DNA from: Bromus sterilis
Lineage: Eukaryota; Streptophyta; Magnoliopsida; Poales; Poaceae
Length of the DNA: 64,000 nt
Assembly: GCA_950022295.1 (NCBI GenBank)
Contig: OX465596.1
Coordinates: 214,055,501 to 214,119,500 of the forward strand
Direction of reading: 5' to 3'
Shown here: piece after piece, positions 34,186 through 46,073 of the stretch
How the letters are laid out: every line of letters begins with the position of its first letter
How positions within the stretch are numbered: the first letter of the stretch is position 1
Position numbers and translations under genes: made by a program
Notes under the pieces: model-generated
The model's input: only the letters and a program-made list of their open reading frames with translations
What the model was told of the DNA's origin: nothing
Database searches by the model: none

Positions 34186-36009
34186 TAGAAGTCAATCTTC
34201 TTTTTAGCTCTTGAAAGCTTTCCTCGCACTTGGGGGTCCAACTGAATTTATTATCTTTCTTGAGGAGTTCAGTTAAAGGCTGTGCAACTTTAGAAAAGTT
34301 CTCGACAAAGGGACGACAATAGCTTGCTAAGCCAAGAAAACTCCTAACTTTCTTAACCGATTCAGGTGGAGTCCAGTCAAGGACGGCCTGAACTCTCTCG
34401 GGATTGACAGCAATGCCTTTTCCAGAAATCACGTGGCCTAAGTAGGTCACTTCTGGTAGCCAAAATTCGCAATTAGAGAACTTGGCGTAAAGGCGATGCT
34501 CTCGAAGTTTCATCAATACCAACCTAAGATGTTCTGCGTGCTCTTCTTCGTTCTTCGAGTAGATGAGAATGTCATCAAGATAAACTACAACAAATTTATC
34601 TATGTTCTCCATGAAGATCGAATTCATCAAGCGGGAGAATGTGGCGGGGGCATTGGTTAAACCGAAGGACATGACGGTATACTCGTAAAGACCATAACGA
34701 GTCATGAAAGCCGTTTTTGGAATGTCCTCGTTTCGGATTTTGATTTGATGATAGCCTAATCTCAAATCCATCTTGGAGAAGACAGAGGATCCAGCAAGTT
34801 GATCATAAAGATCATTGATTCTGGGAAGTGGGAACTTGTTCTTTATCGTCGCCAGATTTAGCGGGCGATAGTCTACGCACATCCTTTCTGTTCCATCTTT
34901 CTTCGTTACGAACAGAACGGGGAAACCCCATGGCGATGAGCTAGGGCGGATGAAGCCTTTTGCCAACGAAGCATCAAGTTGGTTTTTAGCTCAGCTAACT
35001 CATGTGGGGCCATTCTATATGGACGTCTGGAAATTGGGGCTGTGCCTGGTATAAGATCCACTATGAATTCTACACACCTGTCGGGTGGCATGCCCGGCAG
35101 TTCTTCAGGAAAGAAATCCGGGAAGTCACGAACCACCGGAATATCTCCAAGGTCTGGAAGGGGAAGCACATTCAAAGTGTGCATCTGGGTTCTAGAGCTG
35201 GGTGATGTGTAGTCAACTGTCTGGCCTGAAGGATGGGCGAGTTTAACTTACTTGGCTTTACAATCAAGGAAAGCATTTTGTCTTGATAACCAGTCCATTC
35301 CTAGGATGACATCAATGTCTGAAGACTTGAGGGCTATAAGAGTAGCAAGGAATACTAAGCCCTCAATTGCAATTTGATTGCCATGGCTTACTCTATTAGT
35401 TTGCCATTTGGAACCAGGAGTTTGAATGATCATTGGAGAAAACATTTATTCAAAAGGAAACTCATGACGAAGTGCATTACTCTCCGACATGAATGAATGA
35501 GAAGCTCCTGGATCGAAAAGAACGGAGGCAGGAACATGATTGACTGGGAGTGTACCAAGGATGACGTCAGAAGCAGCAGTGGTTTCCTCAACGGAGATTT
35601 TGTTCACACAACCACTACTAGTGGATGAAGGCTTTGCTTTCAAGGGTTTGGAGGTGGATTTCCTTGAAGGCTTATGTCGAGAATGACATGGTGTCATCAA
35701 GACCTGAGGGCATTGACGAAAGTAATGGCCTGGAAGACCACACTTAAAGCATACCCTGTCTGAACTGCTGGGAGTGGGATTACTTGGTTGCACACCATCA
35801 TTCTGGGGTGGAATAATATGTTTGGGTGGATGGCATATATTGGATGGTGGCCTCTGAAGAAGGTTTTGAGGTATGCCACTAGTTGGAATCAATATGCAGC
35901 GTTTCTGAGGGGCTGAACTCGCAGAAGGAGCAAGCTCAAGAGCATGCTTGCGAGACTCTTCGAACACTTCATTGCCATGCTCAGCTCTAAAATATCTGTT
36001 GACTAAATC
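34186..36009 (-). pseudogene. pol: Element B RT-protease-gag fragment, array copy 3
   Basis: This has the same content and same defects as copy 1. RT is open at 34966-34172. It carries two changes shared only with copy 4: Tyr to Phe in KNKFPLP (base 34833) and Val to Phe in FPDFFPEE (base 35115). Confidence 0.88.
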
Positions 36010-39000
36010 TGTCAGAACCCTCTGTTAGGTAATGTGCTAGGGTTAGCAAATATCTTGCATCATGTTAAAAATTTCAAAAGAAATCCTTGAAATCAAAATC
36101 AAAAGCAAAATGGGAGAAGGAACCCCCCCCCAGATGAATTAATTCAAAAGGCCAGATAAAAATCTTCTCCAAAAATTCATGTTAGATTTTTGAAAAGTCT
36201 TATAAATGAGTGTGATCACATATCAAGTGATGTGGGACCCACCCCATGCTCATAGATTTTTCAAATATTCAAACAGTGCCTTGGAATTAATTAAAAACCC
36301 CTATTTGAGTTAAGATTCAAATTATTTGAATTTTAAAAATGTTGAAACTTTATAAGTGGCTAGTCTATTTTATTATGAGGCCATATAAAAATTTTCGGCA
36401 TTTAACAAAATGCCTAGATATTTATTTGCTAAGAAAAACAAATTTACAGAAAAGAAAAAGAAAGCAGAAAAGGAAAAGGGGCTTACCTGCAAAGAAGCCC
36501 AACTCATCCCCCGGCCGGCCCAGCCCAGCCTCCCCGCTTGTCGTCTTCCCGGCCAGCACGCAGGGAGCTGCGTGGCGACCATGCTGTGGCCGCCGACGAG
36601 CCCCTGGCCACCTCCTGCTTCTCCCGCACCATATCTTCACGCCTGGAGACGCCCAGAACCCCCCCCCCCCCGTTCCATTCCCCCTCTCCACGAACTCCAT
36701 CCCCGTCTCCCTCGCCCGATTTCGTCGCCGTCCGAGGACTCGCCGGAACTCGCCACCGTGGAAGACGCGGCCAACATGCGCTAGGGACCAGAAGAGCTTG
36801 TCCATCAGCTTCGCCACCATTGACTACGTATCCCTGCAAGGAATCAAGATCCCGGAGCCCTTCTAGTCGTCGGAATCGTCACCGAGAGCTTGCCGGATCC
36901 GCTGCTCGTCGCCGTTCAATACTCCGTCCACGTTCCCTCACTGGCTCCGTCGACTACTTCGTCGAGTTCCTTGTAGCCTGGTGAGCGTTTCCCCTCAAGC
37001 CACGGCTTCCTTCTCCTCCTCTAGCTCGAGCTGCCATGGACGCCGGAGTACCGAGCCGCCGTGCTCGTCGTCGACGAGGCTACGCTAAGCAATCAACCCC
37101 GTCACCTTGTCCATCGCATTCCCCGTGCTCCACTGCTCCGAACACACCCATCCCCGCCCCAAATGACGCTCCGTAGCGAGTTCGGCCTCCAGCCAGTAGC
37201 ACCGCCGCCGCAAAGCTCGACGCCGGCGTGCGTACAGGGCCTCCCAGGCTTCCCTTTCGGTCTCAATCGACGCGCGACACCGAGAGCTTCATCTCAGTGG
37301 TCGAAGAGCGCGAATTGGACCACGGGAGCGCCGTCCCCGCGGACACCGCCGCCTCGGTTGGTCGCTGGAGGCACGTCGCCGGCAAGGCTGACGTGTCCGG
37401 CATGATTAGCCGACTAATCACCACCTTAATGACCCCCACAGTCGATGACAGGTGGGGCCCTGGACCCCTTAATCCCTCTGTCAGTTTAATCTAAACGGGG
37501 ATTAACCCCAGAACCACTGACAGGGTTGGCCCACTCGTCAGCCCCCTGCTGACGCCATGCTGGCGCAGTGCTGACGCAGTAAATCTTTTCCAGAAATTAG
37601 AAATGATTTAAAGAATTCCAGAAAATCCAGAAAATAGCCCAAACTTTGGAAATTCATAGAAAGTTCATATTAACTCCAAATTGGACAAATAATATATGAA
37701 AAATGATCAGGAGAAAATAAGCTATCCAAATATCCAACTTTCAACTTTGTTTGAGTTGATTTTAAATTGGGATCAGTAGCATTTTCTATTTGATTTAAAT
37801 GGAATTAAATCAAATTCAATTCAAAAGTTTTTGCAACTTGAACCATGGCAACATGCTACATTTCAGTTACACATCAGAGGCATATCATACACATTTCCGA
37901 ATGATTCAAATTGATCAATCAATGTCACATGTAACTTGGCTAAGTTTGAATTCAAATTGGAGTTTGAATTTATAATTCAATTTGCAATATACTCCATTTA
38001 AATGGAATTGCCTCACACATCAAAGCATATACATCAAGTTTTAACCTTCCATCATGTGATTGTGCATTGTATTTACTTTCCTACCTTGTTTGTTGTTTGT
38101 CGAGTAGAGGTGGAACCGGAACAGGAGGCTGCCCCCTTCGTTGAAGACCTCGAACACGAACCTCGTCAGCAAGGCAAGCAAACCCCCATTGATCATGTTG
38201 ATAAAATCCCACTTCCCTCTCATGTCTCGCTTATGCATTGTTAAGATGATTACCATGATGCGTTTCTACCGCATAGATGAACCCATTCCTTTGCATGACC
38301 TATCATTTTGTCACAGTAGTAAGCAAACCACAATCCTAGAAAATGTAGGAGTTGATTGATATCATGTGGCCCCTGCAAATGTTACTGCTTATTGCATGCT
38401 TAGAGTGATACCATGATGATACTGTTATGTGAGTCGGGATGGTAGTGATCATGATGTTGATGGTAGAAAAGTGTTGGTGAATCTACCCTAATACAAGGTG
38501 AACGATGAGAGGCTGTGTAGGAGTACACGGTGGGTTGTCTCGTTGAACACCGCCCTAAGTCCGAGTTCTTGTGTGGTGATCCAAGATGAAGAGTACAACC
38601 ACACATTGGGCTCACTAACCCCTCTCAGCTTACTAAATCATCCCTTTCGATGTCCAGATGTCGCAATAGTTCGGAGTTCTGGTAGGCTTGTGGCCTGGAT
38701 GCTAAGTGAGAGAACGGCTCAACCGAGACCGGCTTATGCACCACGTACACATCACTTGGGTCCACTTCGGTAAACCGGCCGGGTTCACGATAGTGGTAGC
38801 CAACCCAAGTAGGCGGCTTTCTCGGACTAGATCGGCTATGAGGTAACAGTTGTGGTGAGCATCCTCGCTGGCACCCCTTGAATGGTGTCGAGATCAAAGG
38901 CGGTAAATGATGATCATGTGTGTGTAGAGGTACACCCCTGCATGGTTAACAAAACTATTCGAATAGCCGCGTCCGCGGTTATGGACTGCTTGGAAAGCTT

Positions 39001-39013
39001 AGCTTGATTATTA
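36010..39013 (+). repeat. LTR C, truncated array copy 3
   Basis: It is nearly identical to copy 2 apart from C tract length (9 and 13 nt) and a few private changes, such as CTAGATATTT near 36415. Confidence 0.92.
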
Positions 39014-39024
39014 AAGGCTGGGTT
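39014..39024. other. Array junction 3 filler (11 bp)
   Basis: It is identical to the other two fillers and marks the start of the last unit. Confidence 0.85.
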
Positions 39025-40848
39025 TAGAAGTCAATCTTCTTTTTAGCTCTTGAAAGCTTTCCTCGCACTTGGGGGTCCAACTGAATTTATTATCTTTCTT
39101 GAGGAGTTCAGTTAAAGGCTGTGCAACTTTAGAAAAGTTCTCGACAAAGGGACGACAATAGCTTGCTAAGCCAAGAAAACTCCTAACTTTCTTAACCGAT
39201 TCAGGTGGAGTCCAGTCAAGGACGGCCTGAACTCTCTCGGGATTGACAGCAATGCCTTTTCCAGAAATCACGTGGCCTAAGTAGGTCACTTCTGGTAGCC
39301 AAAATTCGCAATTAGAGAACTTGGCGTAAAGGCGATGCTCTCGAAGTTTCATCAATACCAACCTAAGATGTTCTGCGTGCTCTTCTTCGTTCTTCGAGTA
39401 GATGAGAATGTCATCAAGATAAACTACAACAAATTTATCTATGTTCTCCATGAAGATCGAATTCATCAAGCGGGAGAATGTGGCGGGGGCATTGGTTAAA
39501 CCGAAGGACATGACGGTATACTCGTAAAGACCATAACGAGTCATGAAAGCCGTTTTTGGAATGTCCTCGTTTCGGATTTTGATTTGATGATAGCCTAATC
39601 TCAAATCCATCTTGGAGAAGACAGAGGATCCAGCAAGTTGATCATAAAGATCATTGATTCTGGGAAGTGGGAACTTGTTCTTTATCGTCGCCAGATTTAG
39701 CGGGCGATAGTCTACGCACATCCTTTCTGTTCCATCTTTCTTCGTTACGAACAGAACGGGGAAACCCCATGGCGATGAGCTAGGGCGGATGAAGCCTTTT
39801 GCCAACGAAGCATCAAGTTGGTTTTTAGCTCAGCTAACTCATGTGGGGCCATTCTATATGGACGTCTGGAAATTGGGGCTGTGCCTGGTATAAGATCCAC
39901 TATGAATTCTACACACCTGTCGGGTGGCATGCCCGGCAGTTCTTCAGGAAAGAAATCCGGGAAGTCACGAACCACCGGAATATCTCCAAGGTCTGGAAGG
40001 GGAAGCACATTCAAAGTGTGCATCTGGGTTCTAGAGCTGGGTGATGTGTAGTCAACTGTCTGGCCTGAAGGATGGGCGAGTTTAACTTACTTGGCTTTAC
40101 AATCAAGGAAAGCATTTTGTCTTGATAACCAGTCCATTCCTAGGATGACATCAATGTCTGAAGACTTGAGGGCTATAAGAGTAGCAAGGAATACTAAGCC
40201 CTCAATTGCAATTTGATTGCCATGGCTTACTCTATTAGTTTGCCATTTGGAACCAGGAGTTTGAATGATCATTGGAGAAAACATTTATTCAAAAGGAAAC
40301 TCATGACGAAGTGCATTACTCTCCGACATGAATGAATGAGAAGCTCCTGGATCGAAAAGAACGGAGGCAGGAACATGATTGACTGGGAGTGTACCAAGGA
40401 TGACGTCAGAAGCAGCAGTGGTTTCCTCAACGGAGATTTTGTTCACACAACCACTACTAGTGGATGAAGGCTTTGCTTTCAAGGGTTTGGAGGTGGATTT
40501 CCTTGAAGGCTTATGTCGAGAATGACATGGTGTCATCAAGACCTGAGGGCATTGACGAAAGTAATGGCCTGGAAGACCACACTTAAAGCATACCCTGTCT
40601 GAACTGCTGGGAGTGGGATTACTTGGTTGCACACCATCATTCTGGGGTGGAATAATATGTTTGGGTGGATGGCATATATTGGATGGTGGCCTCTGAAGAA
40701 GGTTTTGAGGTATGCCACTAGTTGGAATCAATATGCAGCGTTTCTGAGGGGCTGAACTCGCAGAAGGAGCAAGCTCAAGAGCATGCTTGCGAGACTCTTC
40801 GAACACTTCATTGCCATGCTCAGCTCTAAAATATCTGTTGACTAAATC
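39025..40848 (-). pseudogene. pol: Element B RT-protease-gag fragment, array copy 4
   Basis: It shares KNKF and FPDFF with copy 3 and all older defects with every copy. RT is open at 39805-39011. This unit abuts the only complete LTR C. Confidence 0.88.
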
Positions 40849-43800
40849 TGTCAGAACCCTCTGTTAGGTAATGTGCTAGGGTTAGCAAATATCTTGCATC
40901 ATGTTAAAAATTTCAAAAGAAATCCTTGAAATCAAAATCAAAAGCAAAATGGGAGAAGGAACCCCCCCCCAGATGAATTAATTCAAAAGGCCAGATAAAA
41001 ATCTTCTCCAAAAATTCATGTTAGATTTTTGAAAAGTCTTATAAATGAGTGTGATCACATATCAAGTGATGTGGGACCCACCCCATGCTCATAGATTTTT
41101 CAAATATTCAAACAGTGCCTTGGAATTAATTAAAAACCCCTATTTGAGTTAAGATTCAAATTATTTGAATTTTAAAAATGTTGAAACTTTATAAGTGGCT
41201 ACTCTATTTTATTATGAGGCCATATAAAAATTTTCGGCATTTAACAAAATGCCTAGCTATTTATTTGCTAAGAAAAACAAATTTACAGAAAAGAAAAAGA
41301 AAGCAGAAAAGGAAAAGGGGCTTACCTGCAAAGAAGCCCAACTCATCCCCCGGCCGGCCCAGCCCAGCCTCCCCGCTTGTCGTCTTCCCGGCCAGCACGC
41401 AGGGAGCTGCGTGGCGACCATGCCGTGGCCGCCGACGAGCCCCTGGCCACCTCCTGCTTCTCCCGCACCATATCTTCACGCCTGGAGACGCCCAGATCCC
41501 CCCCCCCCCCGTTCCATTCCCCCTCTCCACGAACTCCATCCCCGTCTCCCTCGCCCGATTTCGTCGCCGTCCGAGGACTCGCCGGAACTCGCCACCGTGG
41601 AAGACGCGGCCAACATGCGCTAGGGACCAGAAGAGCTTGTCCATCAGCTTCGCCACCATTGACTACGTATCCCTGCAAGGAATCAAGATCCCGGAGCCCT
41701 TCTAGTCGTCGGAATCGTCACCGAGAGCTTGCCGGATCCGCTGCTCGTCGCCGTTCAATACTCCGTCCACGTTCCCTCACTGGCTCCGTCGACTACTTCG
41801 TCGAGTTCCTTGTAGCCTGGTGAGCGTTTCCCCTCAAGCCACGGCTTCCTTCTCCTCCTCTAGCTCGAGCTGCCATGGACGCCGGAGTACCGAGCCGCCG
41901 TGCTCGTCGTCGACGAGGCTACGCTAAGCAATCAACCCCGTCACCTTGTCCATCGCATTCCCCGTGCTCCACTGCTCCGAACACACCCATCCCCGCCCCA
42001 AATGACGCTCCGTAGCGAGTTCGGCCTCCAGCCAGTAGCACCGCCGCCGCAAAGCTCGACGCCGGCGTGCGTACAGGGCCTCCCAGGCTTCCCTTTCGGT
42101 CTCAATCGACGCGCGACACCGAGAGCTTCATCTCAGTGGTCGAAGAGCGCGAATTGGACCACGGGAGCGCCGTCCCCGCGGACACCGCCGCCTCGGTTGG
42201 TCGCTGGAGGCACGTCGCCGGCAAGGCTGACGTGTCCGGCATGATTAGCCGACTAATCACCACCTTAATGACCCCCACAGTCGATGACAGGTGGGGCCCT
42301 GGACCCCTTAATCCCTCTGTCAGTTTAATCTAAACGGGGATTAACCCCAGAACCACTGACAGGGTTGGCCCACTCGTCAGCCCCCTGCTGACGCCATGCT
42401 GGCGCAGTGCTGACGCAGTAAATCTTTTCCAGAAATTAGAAATGATTTAAAGAATTCCAGAAAATCCAGAAAATAGCCCAAACTTTGGAAATTCATAGAA
42501 AGTTCATATTAACTCCAAATTGGACAAATAATATATGAAAAATGATCAGGAGAAAATAAGCTATCCAAATATCCAACTTTCAACTTTGTTTGAGTTGATT
42601 TTAAATTGGGATCAGTAGCATTTTCTATTTGATTTAAATGGAATTAAATCAAATTCAATTCAAAAGTTTTTGCAACTTGAACCATGGCAACATGCTACAT
42701 TTCAGTTACACATCAGAGGCATATCATACACATTTCCGAATGATTCAAATTGATCAATCAATGTCACATGTAACTTGGCTAAGTTTGAATTCAAATTGGA
42801 GTTTGAATTTATAATTCAATTTGCAATATACTCCATTTAAATGGAATTGCCTCACACATCAAAGCATATACATCAAGTTTTAACCTTCCATCATGTGATT
42901 GTGCATTGTATTTACTTTCCTACCTTGTTTGTTGTTTGTCGAGTAGAGGTGGAACCGGAACAGGAGGCTGCCCCCTTCGTTGAAGACCCCGAACACGAAC
43001 CTCGTCAGCAAGGCAAGCAAACCCCCATTGATCATGTTGATAAAATCCCACTTCCCTCTCATGTCTCGCTTATGCATTGTTAAGATGATTACCATGATGC
43101 GTTTCTACCGCATAGATGAACCCATTCCTTTGCATGACCTATCATTTTGTCACAGTAGTAAGCAAACCACAATCCTAGAAAATGTAGGAGTTGATTGATA
43201 TCATGTGGCCCCTGCAAATGTTACTGCTTATTGCATGCTTAGAGTGATACCATGATGATACTGTTATGTGAGTCGGGATGGTAGTGATCATGATGTTGAT
43301 GGTAGAAAAGTGTTGGTGAATCTACCCTAATACAAGGTGAACGATGAGAGGCTGTGTAGGAGTACACGGTGGGTTGTCTCGTTGAACACCGCCCTAAGTC
43401 CGAGTTCTTGTGTGGTGATCCAAGATGAAGAGTACAACCACACATTGGGCTCACTGACCCCTCTCAGCTTACTAAATCATCCCTTTCGATGTCCAGATGT
43501 CGCAATAGTTCGGAGTTCTGGTAGGCTTGTGGCCTGGATGCTAAGTGAGAGAACGGCTCAACCGAGACCGGCTTATGCACCACGTACACATCACTTGGGT
43601 CCACTTCGGTAAACCGGCCGGGTTCACGATAGTGGTAGCCAACCCAAGTAGGCGGCTTTCTCGGACTAGATCGGCTATGAGGTAACAGTTGTGGTGAGCA
43701 TCCTCGCTGGCACCCCTTGAATGGTGTCGAGATCAAAGGCGGTAAATGATGATCATGTGTGTGTAGAGGTACACCCCTGCATGGTTAACAAAACTATTCG

Positions 43801-44937
43801 AATAGCCGCGTCCGCGGTTATGGACTGCTTGGAAAGCTTAGCTTGATTATTAGACAACTTGAACTGGATACTTCTAAAACACACCAAGATAAGTGTGAGT
43901 GCTATGGCGTGCTTTCTCGTGGGGAAGTCGAGGAAGGCACCATAGTGGTGTAATTGGTTGGAGAAAGTAGTGGACTCGTGTACGCTTCTTACCTCAAAGT
44001 GTGGTACTCGTAGTTCAGGACTAGCCAAGTCAAAGCTGGCACTTATACAAGTGAAACCCCACCTCCCTTTACCTTGATACATATGCATGAGTAGTATAGC
44101 TCCTATGTAAGTCTTGCTGAGTACGACTTTGTACTCACGTTTGCTTAATCTATGTTTTAGATGAACCCACTGACCCCGAAGGTGGCTGCTTCATCGAGCT
44201 GGACGACTGAAGATCAAGCTAGTCTAGTCCCAGTCAGACAACTGGTTCCCTCGTGGAGGGCATGTGTTTAAATAAGGCTTCTTAAGCCATTTGTTAAACT
44301 TGTCTGTACTCAGACATACTTTGCTTCCGCTTGTGTTGTAATGTTGGATCACATGTTTGTGATCTCTGTGTGCACTCTATAAGAGTTATCAATAAAAATG
44401 TATACTTTGTAGAGAATTGCAATGATACCTACTGTTCATACAAGGCATGTGTGCTGCGTGTATGTTTATAACATGCATGTCTTTGTATGGGTTTTTGAGA
44501 CCTTAGTTGTGATCTGGCTGGCGGTCTTTCATACACCAAGTGGACCTTAGATGTGCGCAGCTTGGGGCATCGCGATGCGATTGCTCGAGGCTCCGTCTCG
44601 TGCACACTTTGTGGTATGATCGAGCCCGCCCTAGACCCCGACTAAGTGATCGGGCTAGAGTAAGTCTATGTAAGAGTTATGAGATAGTCGTTAGTATGGT
44701 TGAGGCGACTTGTCTTTGAAAATGGGAGTTCACCACCCATATCATTAGACTTGTGTGCGGACGATGAGGACCCATCTCAGTTGATCATCCGGCCTGGATG
44801 GGATACCCGTCACGTACGATGCTTTCCGAGAACGTTCTGTGCTTGGCCTTGTCTGCTTAGACAAGTGGTACGGTTCTCGGCTCTGCATATGACTATGTCT
44901 TAACTGGACTTGCATACGCTAACCCCGGGTCCCGACA
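40849..44937 (+). repeat. LTR C, complete solo LTR (4089 bp)
   Basis: It starts TGTCAGAACCC and ends CCCCGGGTCCCGACA, flanked by AAATC on both sides with no primer site or interior, so it is a solo LTR formed by recombination between the two LTRs of a lost element C. It resembles the LTRs of A and B in both ends and in the 3' region (AATAAA, 'gcttggcc ttgtctgctt' block), so C belongs to the same broad group. Frames in it repeat in all copies but are not gene-like. Confidence 0.92.
44391..44396 (+). terminator. Polyadenylation signal in LTR C
   Basis: AATAAA lies about 540 bp before the LTR end, the same place as in A and B. The region is present only in the complete copy, because the other three end before it. 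Confidence 0.45.
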
Positions 44938-44942
44938 AAATC
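44938..44942 (+). repeat. Target site duplication of LTR C, right
   Basis: AAATC follows the LTR end CCGACA at 44937 and matches 26316-26320. Confidence 0.9.
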
Positions 44943-45602
44943 CTCAAAGGTGGCAAATTCGATGAGGTTGAGATAATGGCGAAGGATGGGGCTAAGTACC
45001 TTACGGAACCTTGCCTGCTTTCTGGCATCAGTGGTGATCTCATCTTCGGCATATCGAGAAAGACGGTTGAACTCTCCCACATACTCATGAATGGACATCT
45101 CTCCTTGAGTCAGATTGCAGAACTCTTCCTTCTTGCGCTCCATCAACTCATCCAGAATGTGGTACCCTCGAAAGGCAACACATAACACCTGCCAAGTCAC
45201 TACGTGACCATCTGGCTGCATAGCAACATAGTTCTCCCACCATTGAAGAGCAGCACCTTCCAGGAAGTATACCGCGAAAATAACCCGGTCATCGGGAGCA
45301 ACATGTGCAGTATCAAGCTTACGCTCGATGGAATGGAGCCAATCATCAGCTTCAAGGGGCTCAGAAGAACATCGGAATACCGGTGGCTTGAGGAGGATGA
45401 ACTCCTGAATTCTCACAACCACATTGAGATGACGTGAGGTATTCTGCTCGATGAGTTCCAGTAGGCGTGTTTGATCACGTCTATTCCGCTCGGCTTCCAT
45501 CATGATTTCCGCCGCAGAAGGCGGTGGTGGAGGTGCATCATCATTTCGATCCCGATCGCGGTCTCGATTGCAACGAACAGAACTACGAGTTCCACCTGAC
45601 AT
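44943..45602 (-). pseudogene. gag: Element B Gag N-terminal half, cut by LTR C
   Basis: This encodes about 220 residues starting MSGGTRSSVRCNRDRDRDR, homologous to residues 1-220 of Gag in A and containing the Gag core (WWENY, YHILDELMERKKEEF, SIHEYVGEFNRL). The frame runs into the LTR at ATFEDF and picks up a few LTR-encoded residues before stopping at 44919. The remaining gag begins at 26320. The N-terminus has an Arg/Asp repeat expansion (DRDRDRN) absent from A. Confidence 0.85.
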
Positions 45603-46057
45603 CCTGTGTGATAAAAATCAACAATCAGAACAGGTTGTACGATGGAATCAAAGATACGAGGACATGATTAGGAGGAAAAGATTGTAATGCAAAGGCAAAG
45701 ATTCCTAGAAACACGGAATAAATCGGGCAGCATAACGGCTACACCGGGATGGAAAATGAAACAACCTTGAGGAGATTGGACAGAACTTCCTCAAGGAACT
45801 CAACAACACGATGAGTGTGGACGACCACAACTGTCCTACGGCTACAAGGAAGCAATCAGCGAGATGTTCTAGTCAGACATAGATGAGCCTAGTCCTATCA
45901 TCCCGTAGAAAATATAAAGGTGACCAAGAACTCAGATCGATGAGGGTAAGGAGAAAAAGAAGCCTTACGTTGTTCCCTTATACCCAGAGTAACTATACAA
46001 TTATAGAATGCTAGACTCGACTTCGACCAAGGGTTGAATAATCCTACAGACAGTCCT
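45603..46057 (-). other. Element B untranslated leader
   Basis: This is 455 bp between the primer site and the gag ATG on the minus strand, similar to the leader of A at 10016-10472 and without a long frame. Confidence 0.7.
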
Positions 46058-46069
46058 GCTCTGATACCA
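46058..46069 (-). other. Element B primer binding site (initiator Met tRNA)
   Basis: GCTCTGATACCA is TGGTATCAGAGC on the element strand and lies 4 nt inside the 5' LTR end at 46074. Confidence 0.92.
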
Positions 46070-46073
46070 AGTC

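Larger units (their letters stand above)
24497..43852. repeat. Head-to-tail tandem array, four units of about 4.84 kb
   Basis: Units start at 24497, 29341, 34186 and 39025 (periods 4844, 4845, 4839). Each unit joins about 1.82 kb of element B pol/gag (minus strand) to about 3.0 kb of solo LTR C (plus strand). Internal junctions carry an identical 11-bp filler, and the fourth unit runs on into the rest of LTR C. Units differ by few substitutions, and the length differences equal those of two poly-C tracts. The array must postdate the LTR C insertion and the decay of B's gag-pol. Confidence 0.95.

Noticed and set aside
24497..43852. Possible satellite array or CRISPR-like repeat
   Set aside because: The unit is a 4.8-kb piece of nested retroelements with only four copies. 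It has no spacers and no satellite-type monomer.
24497..43852. Array as an assembly duplication error
   Set aside because: Units carry consistent, offset-shared substitutions and different C-tract lengths, which a simple duplicated contig would not produce. It cannot be fully excluded without reads.
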